Positions 16,526 through 24,893 are shown, numbered from the stretch's first letter. The stretch: 64,000 nt of DNA from Nonomuraea candida (GCF_000725485.1 NZ_JOAG01000009.1:186001-250000), one strand, 5' to 3'. Numbers and translations are program-made. The notes: generated by a model not told the origin, from the sequence alone.

Positions 16526-17185
16526 CTCGGTGTCCTGGCCCAGGACCAGCTCCTCGTCCATCGGCCCGGCGGCGCGTACGAGCGCGGCGTTGACCGAGGT
16601 GGCGCCGCCCACGTGCAGGCTGAACGGGCGCACCGGGTTGGCGGTCAGCCCGTCGGTCCGCTCCACCATCCCGGCCAGCCAGGCGTGCGGCTCGGCGGGC
16701 TCGAAGGCCGCCTCCAGGTCCTCCGGCAGGACGGCGGGCAGCGGGGCCGGGGTGAAGCGGAGGTAGCCGGTGACGGAGAGGTAGGGCGCGGCGTGGTGCC
16801 AGCGCATGTGCGCCTCGACGGCGCCCGGCGTGAGCACGACGTCGGAGTCCAGCCAGTGGATGACGTCGCCGGTCGCCGCGGCCAGCCCGGCGTTGCGCGC
16901 GGCGGCCCGGCCCGGCCGGTCGCAGACGATCAGGCGGGCCGCCGAGCCCCCGGGCAGCCGCAGCGGGGGAGAGCTGCCGTTGTCGACCACGATGATCTCG
17001 GTCAGCCCGGCCGGGTACGTCTGCCGCGCCAGCCCCTGCAACACCAGATCCAGCTTGTCCTGCCCGCCGTACGCCGGGATGATCACGCTCACCCGCAGCT
17101 CCGGGGTGAAGTGCTCCGGCGGCTCCAGCACGCGATAGTCGTTGCCCCGCACCCGGGGCACACCACCCCCGCCGCTCGCGTCCAT
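16199..17185 (-). CDS. truncated family-2 glycosyltransferase fused to transposase sequence
   Basis: A continuous 328-codon frame with two origins. Residues 1-220 are a GT-A fold family-2 glycosyltransferase: RVSVIIPAYGGQDKLDLVLQ, IIVVDNGSS, RPGRAAARNAGLAAATGDVI, with the metal/nucleotide-binding D113-S-D115 in HWLDSDVVL. From residue 221 (about 16525) it is IS4-type transposase. The acceptor-binding C-terminal part of the enzyme is lost, so activity is doubtful. The native enzyme probably transferred a sugar to an envelope or natural-product acceptor. Seen: clean in-frame junction. Inferred: IS insertion followed by deletion. Confidence 0.8.
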   Translation of the reverse strand: MDASGGGGVPRVRGNDYRVLEPPEHFTPELRVSVIIPAYGGQDKLDLVLQGLARQTYPAGLTEIIVVDNGSSPPLRLPGGSAARLIVCDRPGRAAARNAGLAAATGDVIHWLDSDVVLTPGAVEAHMRWHHAAPYLSVTGYLRFTPAPLPAVLPEDLEAAFEPAEPHAWLAGMVERTDGLTANPVRPFSLHVGGATSVNAALVRAAGPMDEELVLGQDTERIRLITSILDPAEVTAEELARCSHDRWEAETGIDQLKTHLRGPGRILRSRTPEPACQEIWAYLLTHWALCTLICAAATTAGLDPDRIKFLGTVCIVRRSVTGPAAFSP

Positions 17186-17251
17186 GCAGCCCTCCCCTGG
17201 TTTCGGCCCCGGTCATGAGCGCCTTTACCGTAGGACCCTTACCTGGGAAAA

Positions 17252-17269
17252 ACCTGGGACCCCCCAGGT
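17252..17269 (-). terminator. short GC-rich hairpin after the ammonia-lyase-like gene
   Basis: acctggg / cccaggt with a four-base loop, 68 bases past the stop of the 17337-19076 gene and before the glycosyltransferase gene. A second acctggg copy lies directly upstream. Modest strength; a terminator is the simplest reading. Confidence 0.4.
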
Positions 17270-17336
17270 CACCGGGTGTTTCCGCAGGCCGGACCTGTCA
17301 GGATGCGTTCAGGAAGGGGGCGGGAAACCGGGCCCG

Positions 17337-19076
17337 TCACGGCCGGCCGGCCGCCGGAGCGGCGATCAGCCGCCGCTCGCGCACCAGCTGGACGACCCGC
17401 TCCAGGTCGGGGGTCTGGTAGCGGTCGTCGCCCAGCGGCGGGACGTGCCTGCGCAGCTCGGCCAGCAGCCCCCGGGTGGCCGCGCCGAGCGGCAGGGGCG
17501 CCATCCGCGGCGCGATGAGGTCGATGCCCTGCGCCGCCATCAGGTACTGCACGGCCAGGACGACCTCCAGCCGGTCGAGGTTCTCGTGCAGGTGCCGGAC
17601 CGAGGCCATCGCCATCGTGTTGTGGTCCTCCTGCCCGTCCTTGACCGGCCGGGACAGCGTGCCCGCCGGGGTGGCCCTGACCTGCATCTCGGGGACCAGC
17701 GCGGCGGCCACGGTCTGCACCTGGACCATCCCGGAGTTCAGGCCGGCCTCCCCGCCGGCCAGGTTCGCCGGCAGGCCGTAGCTCCACCGGGGCGACAGCA
17801 GCCGCCCCGACAGCTCCTGCGACAGCACGCCCACGTCGGTGATCTCGGCGTTCAGCGTGTCGGCGAGGTGCCCCATGACGGAGGCGTCCCAGTTGCCGCC
17901 CATGACGAACTCGTAGCCCGGCCCCTCCTCGCGCCGGAAGACCAGCGGGTTGGAGGTGGCGGAGTTGGCCTCGCGCACCAGCGCCGTGCGGGTCTCGGCG
18001 AGCGCGTGCCGCAGGCCGGCCAGGATGTGCGGCGCGGCCCGTACCGACACCGCGTCCTGCACGCGCGGCTCGTAGTTCGCCGGGTCGAGCCGCCTGCGGC
18101 CCTCCTCCGTCATCCAGCGCGAGCCCGCCACCATCGCGCGCAGCCGCGCCGCGACCGCGTCCTGCTCGGGGATGCGGCGCTCCCGGTGCGTACGCGCGTC
18201 GAGCGAGCCCCGCTCGGCCCTGATCGCCTCCATGAACAGGGCGAGGGCGGCCTCCGCCTGGTCGGCCAGAGCCGTGGCCCGGTGCACGGCGTGCAGGAGC
18301 GTGGCGGCCACCACCGTGCTGCCGCTGACGATCGGCAGCGCCTCCCCGGCCTGGAGGGTGAAGTCCCTGGCCAGCCCGGCCCGCGGCAACATCAGGGAGG
18401 CGGGCCCCTCCTGGCCCCGATACCGCACGGGCGCGTCCTCGCCGATCGCCGCGAGCCCGGCCGCCGCCTGCGGTTGCAGATCGCCGGTGCCGAGCGAGCC
18501 GACCTGCGGCATCCGCGGCACGACCCCGGCGTTGACCAGGTCCAGCAGCCGCTGCGGCACCTCCGGCCGGACGCCCATCCGGCCCCTGGCGAGCTGGTTG
18601 GCCTTGATGATCAGGGCCAGCCGCACCACGTCGTCCGGCAGCGGCTCGCCGACGCCCGCGGCGTGGGAGCGCAGGACGTTGCGCTGGAAGCGCTCCGCGT
18701 CGGCCAGGGAGAGCGGGCGGTCCTTGAGCGGCCCCAGCGCCTGGTTCCAGCCGTACACCCGCTGGTCGTCCAGGGCCGCCAGCGCGCCCGCCCGCGTCCT
18801 GGCCATGGTGGCGCGGGCCTCGGGCGCGAGCACCGCGGAGACGGGACGCCCGTCGAGGATCGCGAAGGCGTCCCGCAGCGAGAGGGAATCCCCGTCCAGC
18901 ACCAGCCGCAACACCTCCGGCGCCGCGGCCGCGGACGCCGCGACCGCCGGCGACCCGCCGGGCCGGCCGGGCGCGGCGGCCTGCCGCGACGCGCCCGGTT
19001 CCGCCGCCGCCTGGCCCGTCGTGCACAGGGCGGCGATCAGGCCCAGGCCGGTGGCCGCCCGTCCGAGTCTCGTCAT
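17337..19076 (-). CDS. exported histidine/phenylalanine ammonia-lyase-family protein lacking the MIO triad
   Basis: 579 residues from an ATG at 19076 with ggaggg upstream. A signal peptide (residues 1-25, TGLGLIAALCTTGQAAA) is followed by a Pro/Ala linker and a full-length aromatic ammonia-lyase domain. The catalytic-loop Tyr (Y108 in RVYGWNQALG), SATSNPLVF, GGNWDASVMGHLADTLNAE, SGRLLSPRWSYGLPANL and GQEDHNTMA agree with the histidase/PAL family. The segment that normally reads GSVGASGDLAP is GSLGTGDLQP (193-202), one residue shorter and without Ala-Ser-Gly, so the MIO cofactor cannot form as usual. Export and loss of MIO are both unusual for this family. The reaction is unknown. Confidence 0.82.
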   Translation of the reverse strand: MTRLGRAATGLGLIAALCTTGQAAAEPGASRQAAAPGRPGGSPAVAASAAAAPEVLRLVLDGDSLSLRDAFAILDGRPVSAVLAPEARATMARTRAGALAALDDQRVYGWNQALGPLKDRPLSLADAERFQRNVLRSHAAGVGEPLPDDVVRLALIIKANQLARGRMGVRPEVPQRLLDLVNAGVVPRMPQVGSLGTGDLQPQAAAGLAAIGEDAPVRYRGQEGPASLMLPRAGLARDFTLQAGEALPIVSGSTVVAATLLHAVHRATALADQAEAALALFMEAIRAERGSLDARTHRERRIPEQDAVAARLRAMVAGSRWMTEEGRRRLDPANYEPRVQDAVSVRAAPHILAGLRHALAETRTALVREANSATSNPLVFRREEGPGYEFVMGGNWDASVMGHLADTLNAEITDVGVLSQELSGRLLSPRWSYGLPANLAGGEAGLNSGMVQVQTVAAALVPEMQVRATPAGTLSRPVKDGQEDHNTMAMASVRHLHENLDRLEVVLAVQYLMAAQGIDLIAPRMAPLPLGAATRGLLAELRRHVPPLGDDRYQTPDLERVVQLVRERRLIAAPAAGRP

Positions 19077-19237
19077 GCGCCCGCCCTCCCGGCCCTGCCA
19101 CGCAGATCGACCGCGCGGATCAACGTCGCCATCGTTATAGCGAGGGCGGGCGGGCCGTCCCGCGACGCGCGGCGGCACGGGACGGATTGCTGACCCGATC
19201 TCGACCGCTTCCAGGGGCGGGGGGCGCGGGGGGCGGC

Positions 19238-20428
19238 TCAGCGGTAGGTCAGGCGCCGCAGCGCGGTCTCCGCGGGGCCGCGCCGGCCCGTACGCGACAG
19301 CACGGCGGCGAGGACCACGGTGCCCAGCCAGGTGAGCACGGCGATGCCGGAGGCGGCGGCGTCGCCGACCCGGGTGGACAGGCCGCCCAGGTAGGGCGCG
19401 AACAGCAGGACGAACACCACCGACTGGAGCAGGTAGCACGTGAGCGACCACTGCCCGCACGCGGCCAGCGCCCGGGCCACCACGCCGTGCCGCCGCCTGC
19501 CGCGCTCCCAGCGGGCCACCACGAGCCCGACCAGCGCGGCGTAGGCCAGCCCGCCGGCGATGCCGGTGACGCTGTGCAGCGCGTACGCGGACACGGAGAC
19601 CGCGTCGGAAGCCGTCCACAGCCGGGTGTCGATCAGCGTCATCGGCACCGCGCCGGCGACCGCGATCGCCGTGCCCACGCCGGCGATCCGCGCCAGCAGG
19701 GCCGGGTGCGCCCCGGGCTCCTCCAGCAGCCGACGGTGCGCCGCCCAGATGCCGAGCATGAACGCCGGCACGACGCTCACCAGGAAGTACGTGGGCGTCA
19801 TCCCGGACCAGCCGATCATCCGCATCATCGCGGCCTCGAGGGGATCGGCCATGGCCGCGGGCGTGTCGCCCTTCTCGGCGGTCACGGTGAGCACCCCGAG
19901 CAGCGCGACCACGACGACGTGCAGGACGGCCCCGACGCCGGCCGCCCAGGCCAGCGCCCGGTCGCTGCGCCGGATGAAGCCGATGAACAGCAGCCCGACC
20001 AGGCCGTAGGCGCCCAGGATGTCGCCGAAGAAGAGCAGGAGCGCGTGGCAGAACCCGAAGGCCAGCAGCCACCGGCTGCGCCGCCGCAGCACCCGCCGCG
20101 TCTCGGGCCAGCTCGCGCCGCCGGCGACCTGCCGGGCGGCGAGCTGGACCAGCCCGTAGCCGAACAGCGCCGCGAACATCGGCAGCGCCCGGCCGTCCAC
20201 GAGGAGGATCTGGACCCCGGCCACGACCCGGTCGAGCGCGGTGCCGTCCAGCGTGTAGCCGCGGAAACCCGAGGGGTGGCCCGACAGGTACATGTGCGCG
20301 TGCGCCACCGCGATGAGCAGCAGCATGAAGCCGCGCGCGAGGTCGGGGGCGAGGGATCGCCCGGCGAGCGGTGTGGCGTGCCGGGCGCGGCCCGGCGCGG
20401 AGACGGGCGCGGGGGCGGATGTGGACAT
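19238..20428 (-). CDS. DUF418/YeiB-family membrane protein
   Basis: 396 residues with about 9-10 hydrophobic helices. The N-terminal RSLAPDLARGFMLLLIAVAH and VDGRALPMFAALFGYGLVQL and the C-terminal GQWSLTCYLLQSVVF segments are characteristic of DUF418 proteins, which are inner-membrane acyltransferase-like proteins of unknown role. The gene is divergent from a TetR regulator, with repeated agatacatg sites between them, so it is probably repressed by it. Confidence 0.85.
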   Translation of the reverse strand: MSTSAPAPVSAPGRARHATPLAGRSLAPDLARGFMLLLIAVAHAHMYLSGHPSGFRGYTLDGTALDRVVAGVQILLVDGRALPMFAALFGYGLVQLAARQVAGGASWPETRRVLRRRSRWLLAFGFCHALLLFFGDILGAYGLVGLLFIGFIRRSDRALAWAAGVGAVLHVVVVALLGVLTVTAEKGDTPAAMADPLEAAMMRMIGWSGMTPTYFLVSVVPAFMLGIWAAHRRLLEEPGAHPALLARIAGVGTAIAVAGAVPMTLIDTRLWTASDAVSVSAYALHSVTGIAGGLAYAALVGLVVARWERGRRRHGVVARALAACGQWSLTCYLLQSVVFVLLFAPYLGGLSTRVGDAAASGIAVLTWLGTVVLAAVLSRTGRRGPAETALRRLTYR

Positions 20429-20445
20429 GAGACTCCCCAGGAATT

Positions 20446-20486
20446 AGATACATGGGTGTAGCTTAGGTTCCCGGATAAGATACATG
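20446..20486. promoter_or_regulatory. direct-repeat operator between DUF418 and TetR genes
   Basis: Two exact copies of agatacatg (20446-20454 and 20478-20486), 32 bases apart, about three DNA turns. The first is extended to tacatgggtgta, a small palindrome. This divergent intergenic region is the likely binding place of the TetR protein encoded at 20510. Confidence 0.6.
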
Positions 20487-20509
20487 ACTGTGGCTAAAGA
20501 GGAGACGCG

Positions 20510-21106
20510 ATGAGTGAGGGCGGCGGCCGGACGCGGCGGCGCGGCGAGGAGCTGATCAAGGCGATCCACGCCGCGGTGCTGGAGGAGGTGGCGGAGGCCG
20601 GCGTCGGGCGGCTGACCATGGAGGGCATCGCCAGGCGGGCGGCGACGCCCCGCACGACGCTGTACCGCCGCTGGTCGGACCCCGTCGAGGTGCTCGTCGA
20701 CGCGCTCTACCACGCGCATCCGGTCGAGGAGCCGACACCCGGCTCCGACGACCTGCGCGGCGACCTGATCCGGGCGCTGCGCCTGATGGTCGAGTGGGCG
20801 CGCAGCCCGGCCGGCCGGGCGGTCGCGATCAGCCTCACCGATCCCAAGGGCTACGAGATGATCTCCGAGCCCCTGTACGAAAAGGTCTTCGCCGGCCGCG
20901 GCGGCACGTTCACCGCCACCGTGCTGCGGCACTACGCCGAGCGCGGCCACTTCCCCGCCCGGCGGCTCACCAGGGTCGTGCTCGACATCGGCGAGGCGCT
21001 GGTGCTCAAACGGCTGATCGACGCGGGGCCCCCGCCCGGCGACGACGACCTGGCGGACATCGTCGACCAGGCGATCCTGCCGGCGCTCGGACTCGGCGAG
21101 AGGTGA
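20510..21106 (+). CDS. TetR-family transcriptional regulator
   Basis: 198 residues with the TetR helix-turn-helix (GRLTMEGIARRAATPRTTLY, then RRWSDPVEVL). The C-terminal half (TetR_C_11-like by general look) is unassigned. A gaggag site lies 7 bases before the ATG. Divergent from the DUF418 gene and probably its repressor as well as its own. Confidence 0.87.
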   Translation: MSEGGGRTRRRGEELIKAIHAAVLEEVAEAGVGRLTMEGIARRAATPRTTLYRRWSDPVEVLVDALYHAHPVEEPTPGSDDLRGDLIRALRLMVEWARSPAGRAVAISLTDPKGYEMISEPLYEKVFAGRGGTFTATVLRHYAERGHFPARRLTRVVLDIGEALVLKRLIDAGPPPGDDDLADIVDQAILPALGLGER

Positions 21107-21191
21107 CGGCGCGGCGGCGGATGATCACGTTCCGGTAGACCGTGATCGGATCTCCCAGAGGAAAGCTCCGTTACCGGTACGGTCATGGGTC

Positions 21192-21545
21192 ATGGAGATC
21201 TGGATCAATCCCGCGTGCTCGAAGTGCCGCTCGGCCCTGTCCATCCTGGACGCCGAGGCCGCCAAGTACACCGTGCGCCACTACCTGGAGGATCCGCCGA
21301 GCGAGCCCGAACTCCGTGAGGTGCTGGGCAGGCTCGGCCTCGAACCGTGGGACATCACGCGCACCGGCGAGGCGCGCGCGGCGGAGCTGGGCCTGGCGGA
21401 CTGGCCGCGCGACGCGGCCTCCCGCGACAGGTGGATCAGGGCGCTGGCGCAGAACCCGATCCTGATCCAGCGGCCGATCATCACGGCCGACGACGGCTCG
21501 GCCGTGATCGGCCGCTCCGAAGAGGCCGTGCGCTCGGTGTTGTGA
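21192..21545 (+). CDS. ArsC/Spx-family thioredoxin-fold protein
   Basis: 117 residues. NPACSKCRSALSIL at the N-terminus gives a C-x-x-C (C9, C12), and the later QNPILIQRPIITADDGSAVI is the conserved Arg-Pro segment of the ArsC family. In arsenate reductases the first Cys attacks arsenate and a downstream Arg binds it. With no arsR, acr3 or arsB nearby, a generic glutaredoxin-like reductase (YffB/Spx-like) role is equally likely. Single gene. Confidence 0.82.
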   Translation: MEIWINPACSKCRSALSILDAEAAKYTVRHYLEDPPSEPELREVLGRLGLEPWDITRTGEARAAELGLADWPRDAASRDRWIRALAQNPILIQRPIITADDGSAVIGRSEEAVRSVL

Positions 21546-21651
21546 GCGGCCCGCCTTCGAGGCGAGGGACGGTCTCCGGAGAAGCTGCTGAGAGGGTGAC
21601 CTATCTCCGGAGAACCTGCCGGAGGCGCGGCGGATTCCGGAAGATGGTGCC

Positions 21652-22179
21652 ATGTGGGTCAGTCGCGTGCACACCCAGCAGATCACGTCGTGGGCCGAGG
21701 TCCTGCGCCACGTCGCCGACGAGAGCCCGGCCTGCGTGATCTTCGACGTGGAGCCCCTGGTGAGCTACTGGCGCAACGGCGCCGCGGATCTGGAGTCGGG
21801 GGTGGCGCGCGTGCTCGACGACATGGCGGCGATGCCGTCCGTGCGGGCGGTGGCCTTCGCCACCAACTCCAGCCGCCGCCCCGCCGCCGCGCCGGCCAGG
21901 GCGGGCCTGGAGATCCGCTACGTCGCCGACGCGGGCAAGCCGTTCCGGTCGCGGCACTATCGCGGCCTCCCGCGGCCGGGGATGATCGTGGGTGACCAGA
22001 TCGCCACGGACGGGCTGCTGGCCTGGCGCCTCGGCTACACCTTCCTGCACTACCGTCCGGCCCCCGCCACCATTCCGGCCGGGCCGCGGGCGATGGGCTA
22101 CGTGGGGCGCCCGTTCGAGCGTCTGCTCTTCACCGCCCGCCGGGCGGTCGGCGAGGCGGGCGACACGGCCGCCGGCTGA
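21652..22179 (+). CDS. HAD-superfamily hydrolase-like protein (YqeG-type)
   Basis: 175 residues. Motif I reads VIFDVEPLVSYWRN, with the nucleophile Asp kept but the usual second Asp changed to Glu. Motif II is ATNSSRR, a Lys follows in ADAGKPFRSRHY, and motif IV is IVGDQIATDGLLAWRLGY. The minimal-cap layout resembles YqeG/phosphatidylglycerophosphatase-type HADs. The D-to-E change in motif I may weaken or alter phosphatase activity. It seems to be a single gene; its end runs into a repeat tract. Confidence 0.75.
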   Translation: MWVSRVHTQQITSWAEVLRHVADESPACVIFDVEPLVSYWRNGAADLESGVARVLDDMAAMPSVRAVAFATNSSRRPAAAPARAGLEIRYVADAGKPFRSRHYRGLPRPGMIVGDQIATDGLLAWRLGYTFLHYRPAPATIPAGPRAMGYVGRPFERLLFTARRAVGEAGDTAAG

Positions 22180-22270
22180 CACGGTCGCCGGCTGACACGG
22201 CCGCCGGCTGACACGGCAGCCGCAGCACGCGGCCGCCGGCTCAGGCGGTGCTCAGTCGGTGCTCAGGCGG
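22157..22270. repeat. imperfect tandem repeats between two converging genes
   Basis: Three to four copies of a 17-18 base unit around gacacggccgccggct (22157-22220) are followed by several copies of a unit like ctcaggcggtg (22228-22275). The second set includes the stop region of the MFS gene. Probably slippage-generated; it may also terminate transcription from both sides. Confidence 0.6.
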
Positions 22271-22273
22271 TGG

Positions 22274-23848
22274 TCAGGCGGTGCTGACGGCCTCCTGCCT
22301 GGGGGCCTGCTCCGGCAGGTCGAGGCTGTCGCGGAGGCGGGCCGGCTTGAGGAAGGCCGCGGCGACGAGGCCCACGACGGCGATGGCCGCCGAGATGAGG
22401 AAGATGTGGCCGGTCGCGTCGCCGTACGCGGCCCGGACGATCTCCTTGACGGGCTCGGGGAGGGCGGCGATGTTCAGGCTGCCGGTCGCCGCGTCGCCAC
22501 CGGCGAGGATGCCGGCCCTGGCCAGGCCCTCCGTGATGCTGGTCGCGACCCGGTTGGCGAGCACCGCGCCGAGCACCGAGACGCCGACCGTGCCGCCGAG
22601 CGAGCGGAAGAAGGTCACCGCGCCGCTGGCGGCGCCGATCTCGCTGAGCGGGACGGTGTTCTGGATGACCAGCACGAGGTTCTGCATCGACATGCCCACG
22701 CCGACGCCCACGGCCAGCATGTACGCCGAGATCAGCACCAGCGAGGTCTCGTGGTCGATGGTGGCCAGCCCGGCGAAGCCCGCCAGCAGGACGACCAGGC
22801 CGACGAGGATGTAGGGCTTGGTGCGGCCGCTGTTGGAGACCATCCTGCCGCTGATCGTGGACGACAGCAGGACGCCCACCATCATGGGGATGGTCAGCAG
22901 CCCGGCGGCGGTGGGGCCGTAGCCCCGGCCGATCTGGAAGTACTGGCCGAGGAAGACCGAGCCGCCGAACATGGCCATGCCGACGGCGAGGCTGGCCAGG
23001 ATGGCCAGGGCGGGCGTGCGCCGGCTGATGACGTGCAGCGGCACGACCGGCTCCTTGACCCGCGACTCGACCCAGGTCGCCACGGCGAGCAGCAGCACGC
23101 CGCCGCCGGCCATGGCCGCGGTCTGCCAGGACAGCCAGTCGAAGGAGTTGCCCACGAACGTGACCCACAGGAGCAGGACGCTGACGCCGGCGGCGATGAG
23201 CGTGGCGCCCCAGTAGTCGATGCTCACGTCGGTGCGCCGCACGGTCGGCAGGCGCAGCGTCTTGGCCAGCAGCGCGAAGGCGGCGATGGTGAAGGGCACC
23301 GCGACGAAGAAGCACCAGCGCCAGCCGAGCCAGGAGGTGTCGGCGATGAGGCCGCCGAGCAGCGGGCCGCCGACGGTGGCCACGGCCATGACCGCGCCGA
23401 GGTAGCCGTTGTAGCGGCCGCGCTCCTTCGGGGAGATCATCGCGGCGATGATGACCTGCGCGAGGATCTGCAGCGCGCCCATGCCCAGGCCCTGTACGGC
23501 GCGGAAGGCGATGAGCTGGCCGGTGTTCTGCGCCAGCCCGCAGGCCAGCGAGCTGACCATGAAGATCACGATGGCGATCTGGAGCAGCAGCTTCTTGTTG
23601 AACAGGTCGGCGAGCTTGCCCCAGATGGGCGTCGAGGCGGTCGAGGCCAGCAGTGACGCCGTGACGACCCAGGTGTACTGCGACTGGCTGCCCTCCAGCG
23701 CGCCGATGATCTGCGGCAGCGCCACCGAGACGATGGTGCCGCTGATCATGGCGACGAACAGGACGAGCAGCAGGCCGCTGAGAGCTTCGAGGACTTGGCG
23801 GTGGGTCATCGGCTCCGCCGTGGACGGCGCTGCCGGCTGTGCACTCAC
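22274..23848 (-). CDS. MFS multidrug efflux transporter, DHA2 (14-TM) family
   Basis: About 524 residues from a GTG at 23848, which has ggagg six bases upstream (the TTG two codons earlier is too close). Fourteen hydrophobic segments. Motifs include SGTIVSVALPQIIGAL, WGKLADLFNKK (motif A), FRAVQGLGMGALQILAQVII and the C-terminal EIGAASGAVTFFRSLGG. It is a paralogue of the pump at 9099. Divergent from the TetR gene at 23959 with a repeat-containing operator between. Confidence 0.9.
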   Translation of the reverse strand: MSAQPAAPSTAEPMTHRQVLEALSGLLLVLFVAMISGTIVSVALPQIIGALEGSQSQYTWVVTASLLASTASTPIWGKLADLFNKKLLLQIAIVIFMVSSLACGLAQNTGQLIAFRAVQGLGMGALQILAQVIIAAMISPKERGRYNGYLGAVMAVATVGGPLLGGLIADTSWLGWRWCFFVAVPFTIAAFALLAKTLRLPTVRRTDVSIDYWGATLIAAGVSVLLLWVTFVGNSFDWLSWQTAAMAGGGVLLLAVATWVESRVKEPVVPLHVISRRTPALAILASLAVGMAMFGGSVFLGQYFQIGRGYGPTAAGLLTIPMMVGVLLSSTISGRMVSNSGRTKPYILVGLVVLLAGFAGLATIDHETSLVLISAYMLAVGVGVGMSMQNLVLVIQNTVPLSEIGAASGAVTFFRSLGGTVGVSVLGAVLANRVATSITEGLARAGILAGGDAATGSLNIAALPEPVKEIVRAAYGDATGHIFLISAAIAVVGLVAAAFLKPARLRDSLDLPEQAPRQEAVSTA

Positions 23849-23898
23849 GCGCAACCTCCGTTTCAGGGATGGAAGGGATGCAACCCGGACACCTTACA

Positions 23899-23946
23899 TG
23901 CTCATTGGGCAACTTTGCGCTTTGAGCATTTATTCCCATTGGGTAA
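23899..23946. promoter_or_regulatory. operator region of the second MFS pump
   Basis: tgctca (23899-23904) and tgagca (23923-23928) form an inverted repeat, and cattgggcaa (23903-23912) is repeated as cattgggtaa (23937-23946). The stretch is AT-rich and lies between the divergent pump and TetR genes, so it likely holds both promoters and the TetR sites. Confidence 0.6.
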
Positions 23947-23958
23947 GCTGGCCGCATC

Positions 23959-24603
23959 ATGAGCACCACAGCAGGTCTGCGTGAGCGCAAGAAGGCCGAG
24001 ACGCGCCAGGCGGTGCACGAGGCCACGCTGCGGCTGGCCGTCGAGCACGGCCTCGACAACGTCACCGTCGAGGCCATCGCCGACGCCGCCAACATCTCGC
24101 GGCGCACGTTCTCCAACTACTTCGACGGCAAGGAGGACGCGCTGCTGTACGGCGACGAGCAGCTCCTGAACACCCTGGTCAGGCGGGTCCGCGAGGAGCC
24201 GCCCGGCCGGACGGCGTGGCAGGCGCTGCGCGCCGCGCTGGAGGGCCTCTACGCCGAGACCGGCCCCGCCGACAGGGAGTGGCACCTGCGCGCCCGCCTC
24301 GCCCTGCGCCACCCGAGCCTACTGGCCAGGCAGATGGCCGGCCGCGTCAGGCTGGAGCGCGAGCTGAGCCGGGCGGTGGCCGAGCGGGTGACGCCGGGCT
24401 CCGGGGCGACCGGGCAGGCCGGGGGAGGGGCGGCCGGGCAGGCCGGGGGAGGGGCGGCCAGTGTCGAGCCGCAGCTCATCACGGCCGCGTTCCTGGCCGC
24501 GCTGCGCGTGGGCACCCAGTGGTGGTGCGCCGAGGACGAGACGCGCGACCTGCACGAGCTCGTCGCCCTGGCCCTCGACCAGATCGCCCGCCCCTTCGCC
24601 TGA
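23959..24603 (+). CDS. TetR-family regulator with an internal Gly/Ala repeat
   Basis: 214 residues. The helix-turn-helix (DNVTVEAIADAANISRRTFS, NYFDGKEDALLYG) is typical. Around residues 151-166 an exact eight-residue unit GQAGGGAA occurs twice, encoded by a 24-base tandem duplication. It probably forms a flexible loop in the ligand domain and differs from other family members. Likely repressor of the divergent MFS pump. The end runs close to a remnant on the other strand. Confidence 0.87.
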   Translation: MSTTAGLRERKKAETRQAVHEATLRLAVEHGLDNVTVEAIADAANISRRTFSNYFDGKEDALLYGDEQLLNTLVRRVREEPPGRTAWQALRAALEGLYAETGPADREWHLRARLALRHPSLLARQMAGRVRLERELSRAVAERVTPGSGATGQAGGGAAGQAGGGAASVEPQLITAAFLAALRVGTQWWCAEDETRDLHELVALALDQIARPFA

Positions 24604-24722
24604 CCGCCGCCCACGGGCGCGGGTCCGGCCGGAGCGGTCAGCTTGTCCAGCGCCGCGACCAGCCCGCTGTGCGGGCCGCCCAGCAGCTTGACCGCGTCGG
24701 AGTAGGACAGTCTGGTCGGCAC
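24604..24722 (-). pseudogene. remnant of a NACHT/STAND NTPase N-terminus
   Basis: A GTG at 24722 with a good site (ggggaga) opens VPTRLSYSDAVKLLGGPHSG, then LVAALDKLTA. That is the opening of the helical N-terminal domain I recognise from actinobacterial NACHT-NTPases (LSYxDAVxLLGG...VAALDKLTGG). After about 40 residues the frame runs into the opposite strand of the TetR gene and becomes meaningless. The rest of the large signalling NTPase is missing, so this is a deletion scar. Confidence 0.5.
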
Positions 24723-24818
24723 GGGCGTCTCCCCTCGGCCGTGGACACCGTCCATGCTGGCCGATGCGCGCGGCGCCGTACAGCGGATGCGCGGTTTCCG
24801 TCAGGTGTTCTCCCTCCC

Positions 24819-24846
24819 TTGACAGAGGATGTTGTATCGATACAGT
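24819..24846 (+). promoter_or_regulatory. sigma-70-type promoter with overlapping palindromic operator (GH51 gene)
   Basis: TTGACA at 24819-24824 and TACAGT at 24841-24846, spaced 16 bases. The perfect 12-base palindrome tgtatcgataca (24833-24844) covers the spacer end and the -10 element. A repressor bound there, probably of the LacI type, would block transcription of the arabinofuranosidase. No regulator gene lies next to it. Confidence 0.7.
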
Positions 24847-24893
24847 TTCCTTCGCCTGATCGACGATCGCGCCTGAAGCCAAGGTAGGTAGAG

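Noticed and set aside
18172..19140. 322-codon plus-strand frame inside the ammonia-lyase-like gene
   Set aside because: Ser/Arg-rich shadow on the opposite strand of a clear family member.
17337..20453. One giant 1038-codon minus frame joining the DUF418 region and the lyase-like gene
   Set aside because: The part above 19076 is out of frame with the DUF418 protein and is meaningless; a signal peptide and ribosome site mark the real start at 19076.
21192..21545. Arsenic-resistance operon
   Set aside because: Only a lone ArsC-like protein; no ArsR, arsenite pump or methyltransferase beside it.
22157..22270. Short tandem repeats considered as an origin or attachment site
   Set aside because: Degenerate 11-18 base slippage repeats between convergent genes, without DnaA boxes, integrase or tRNA nearby.
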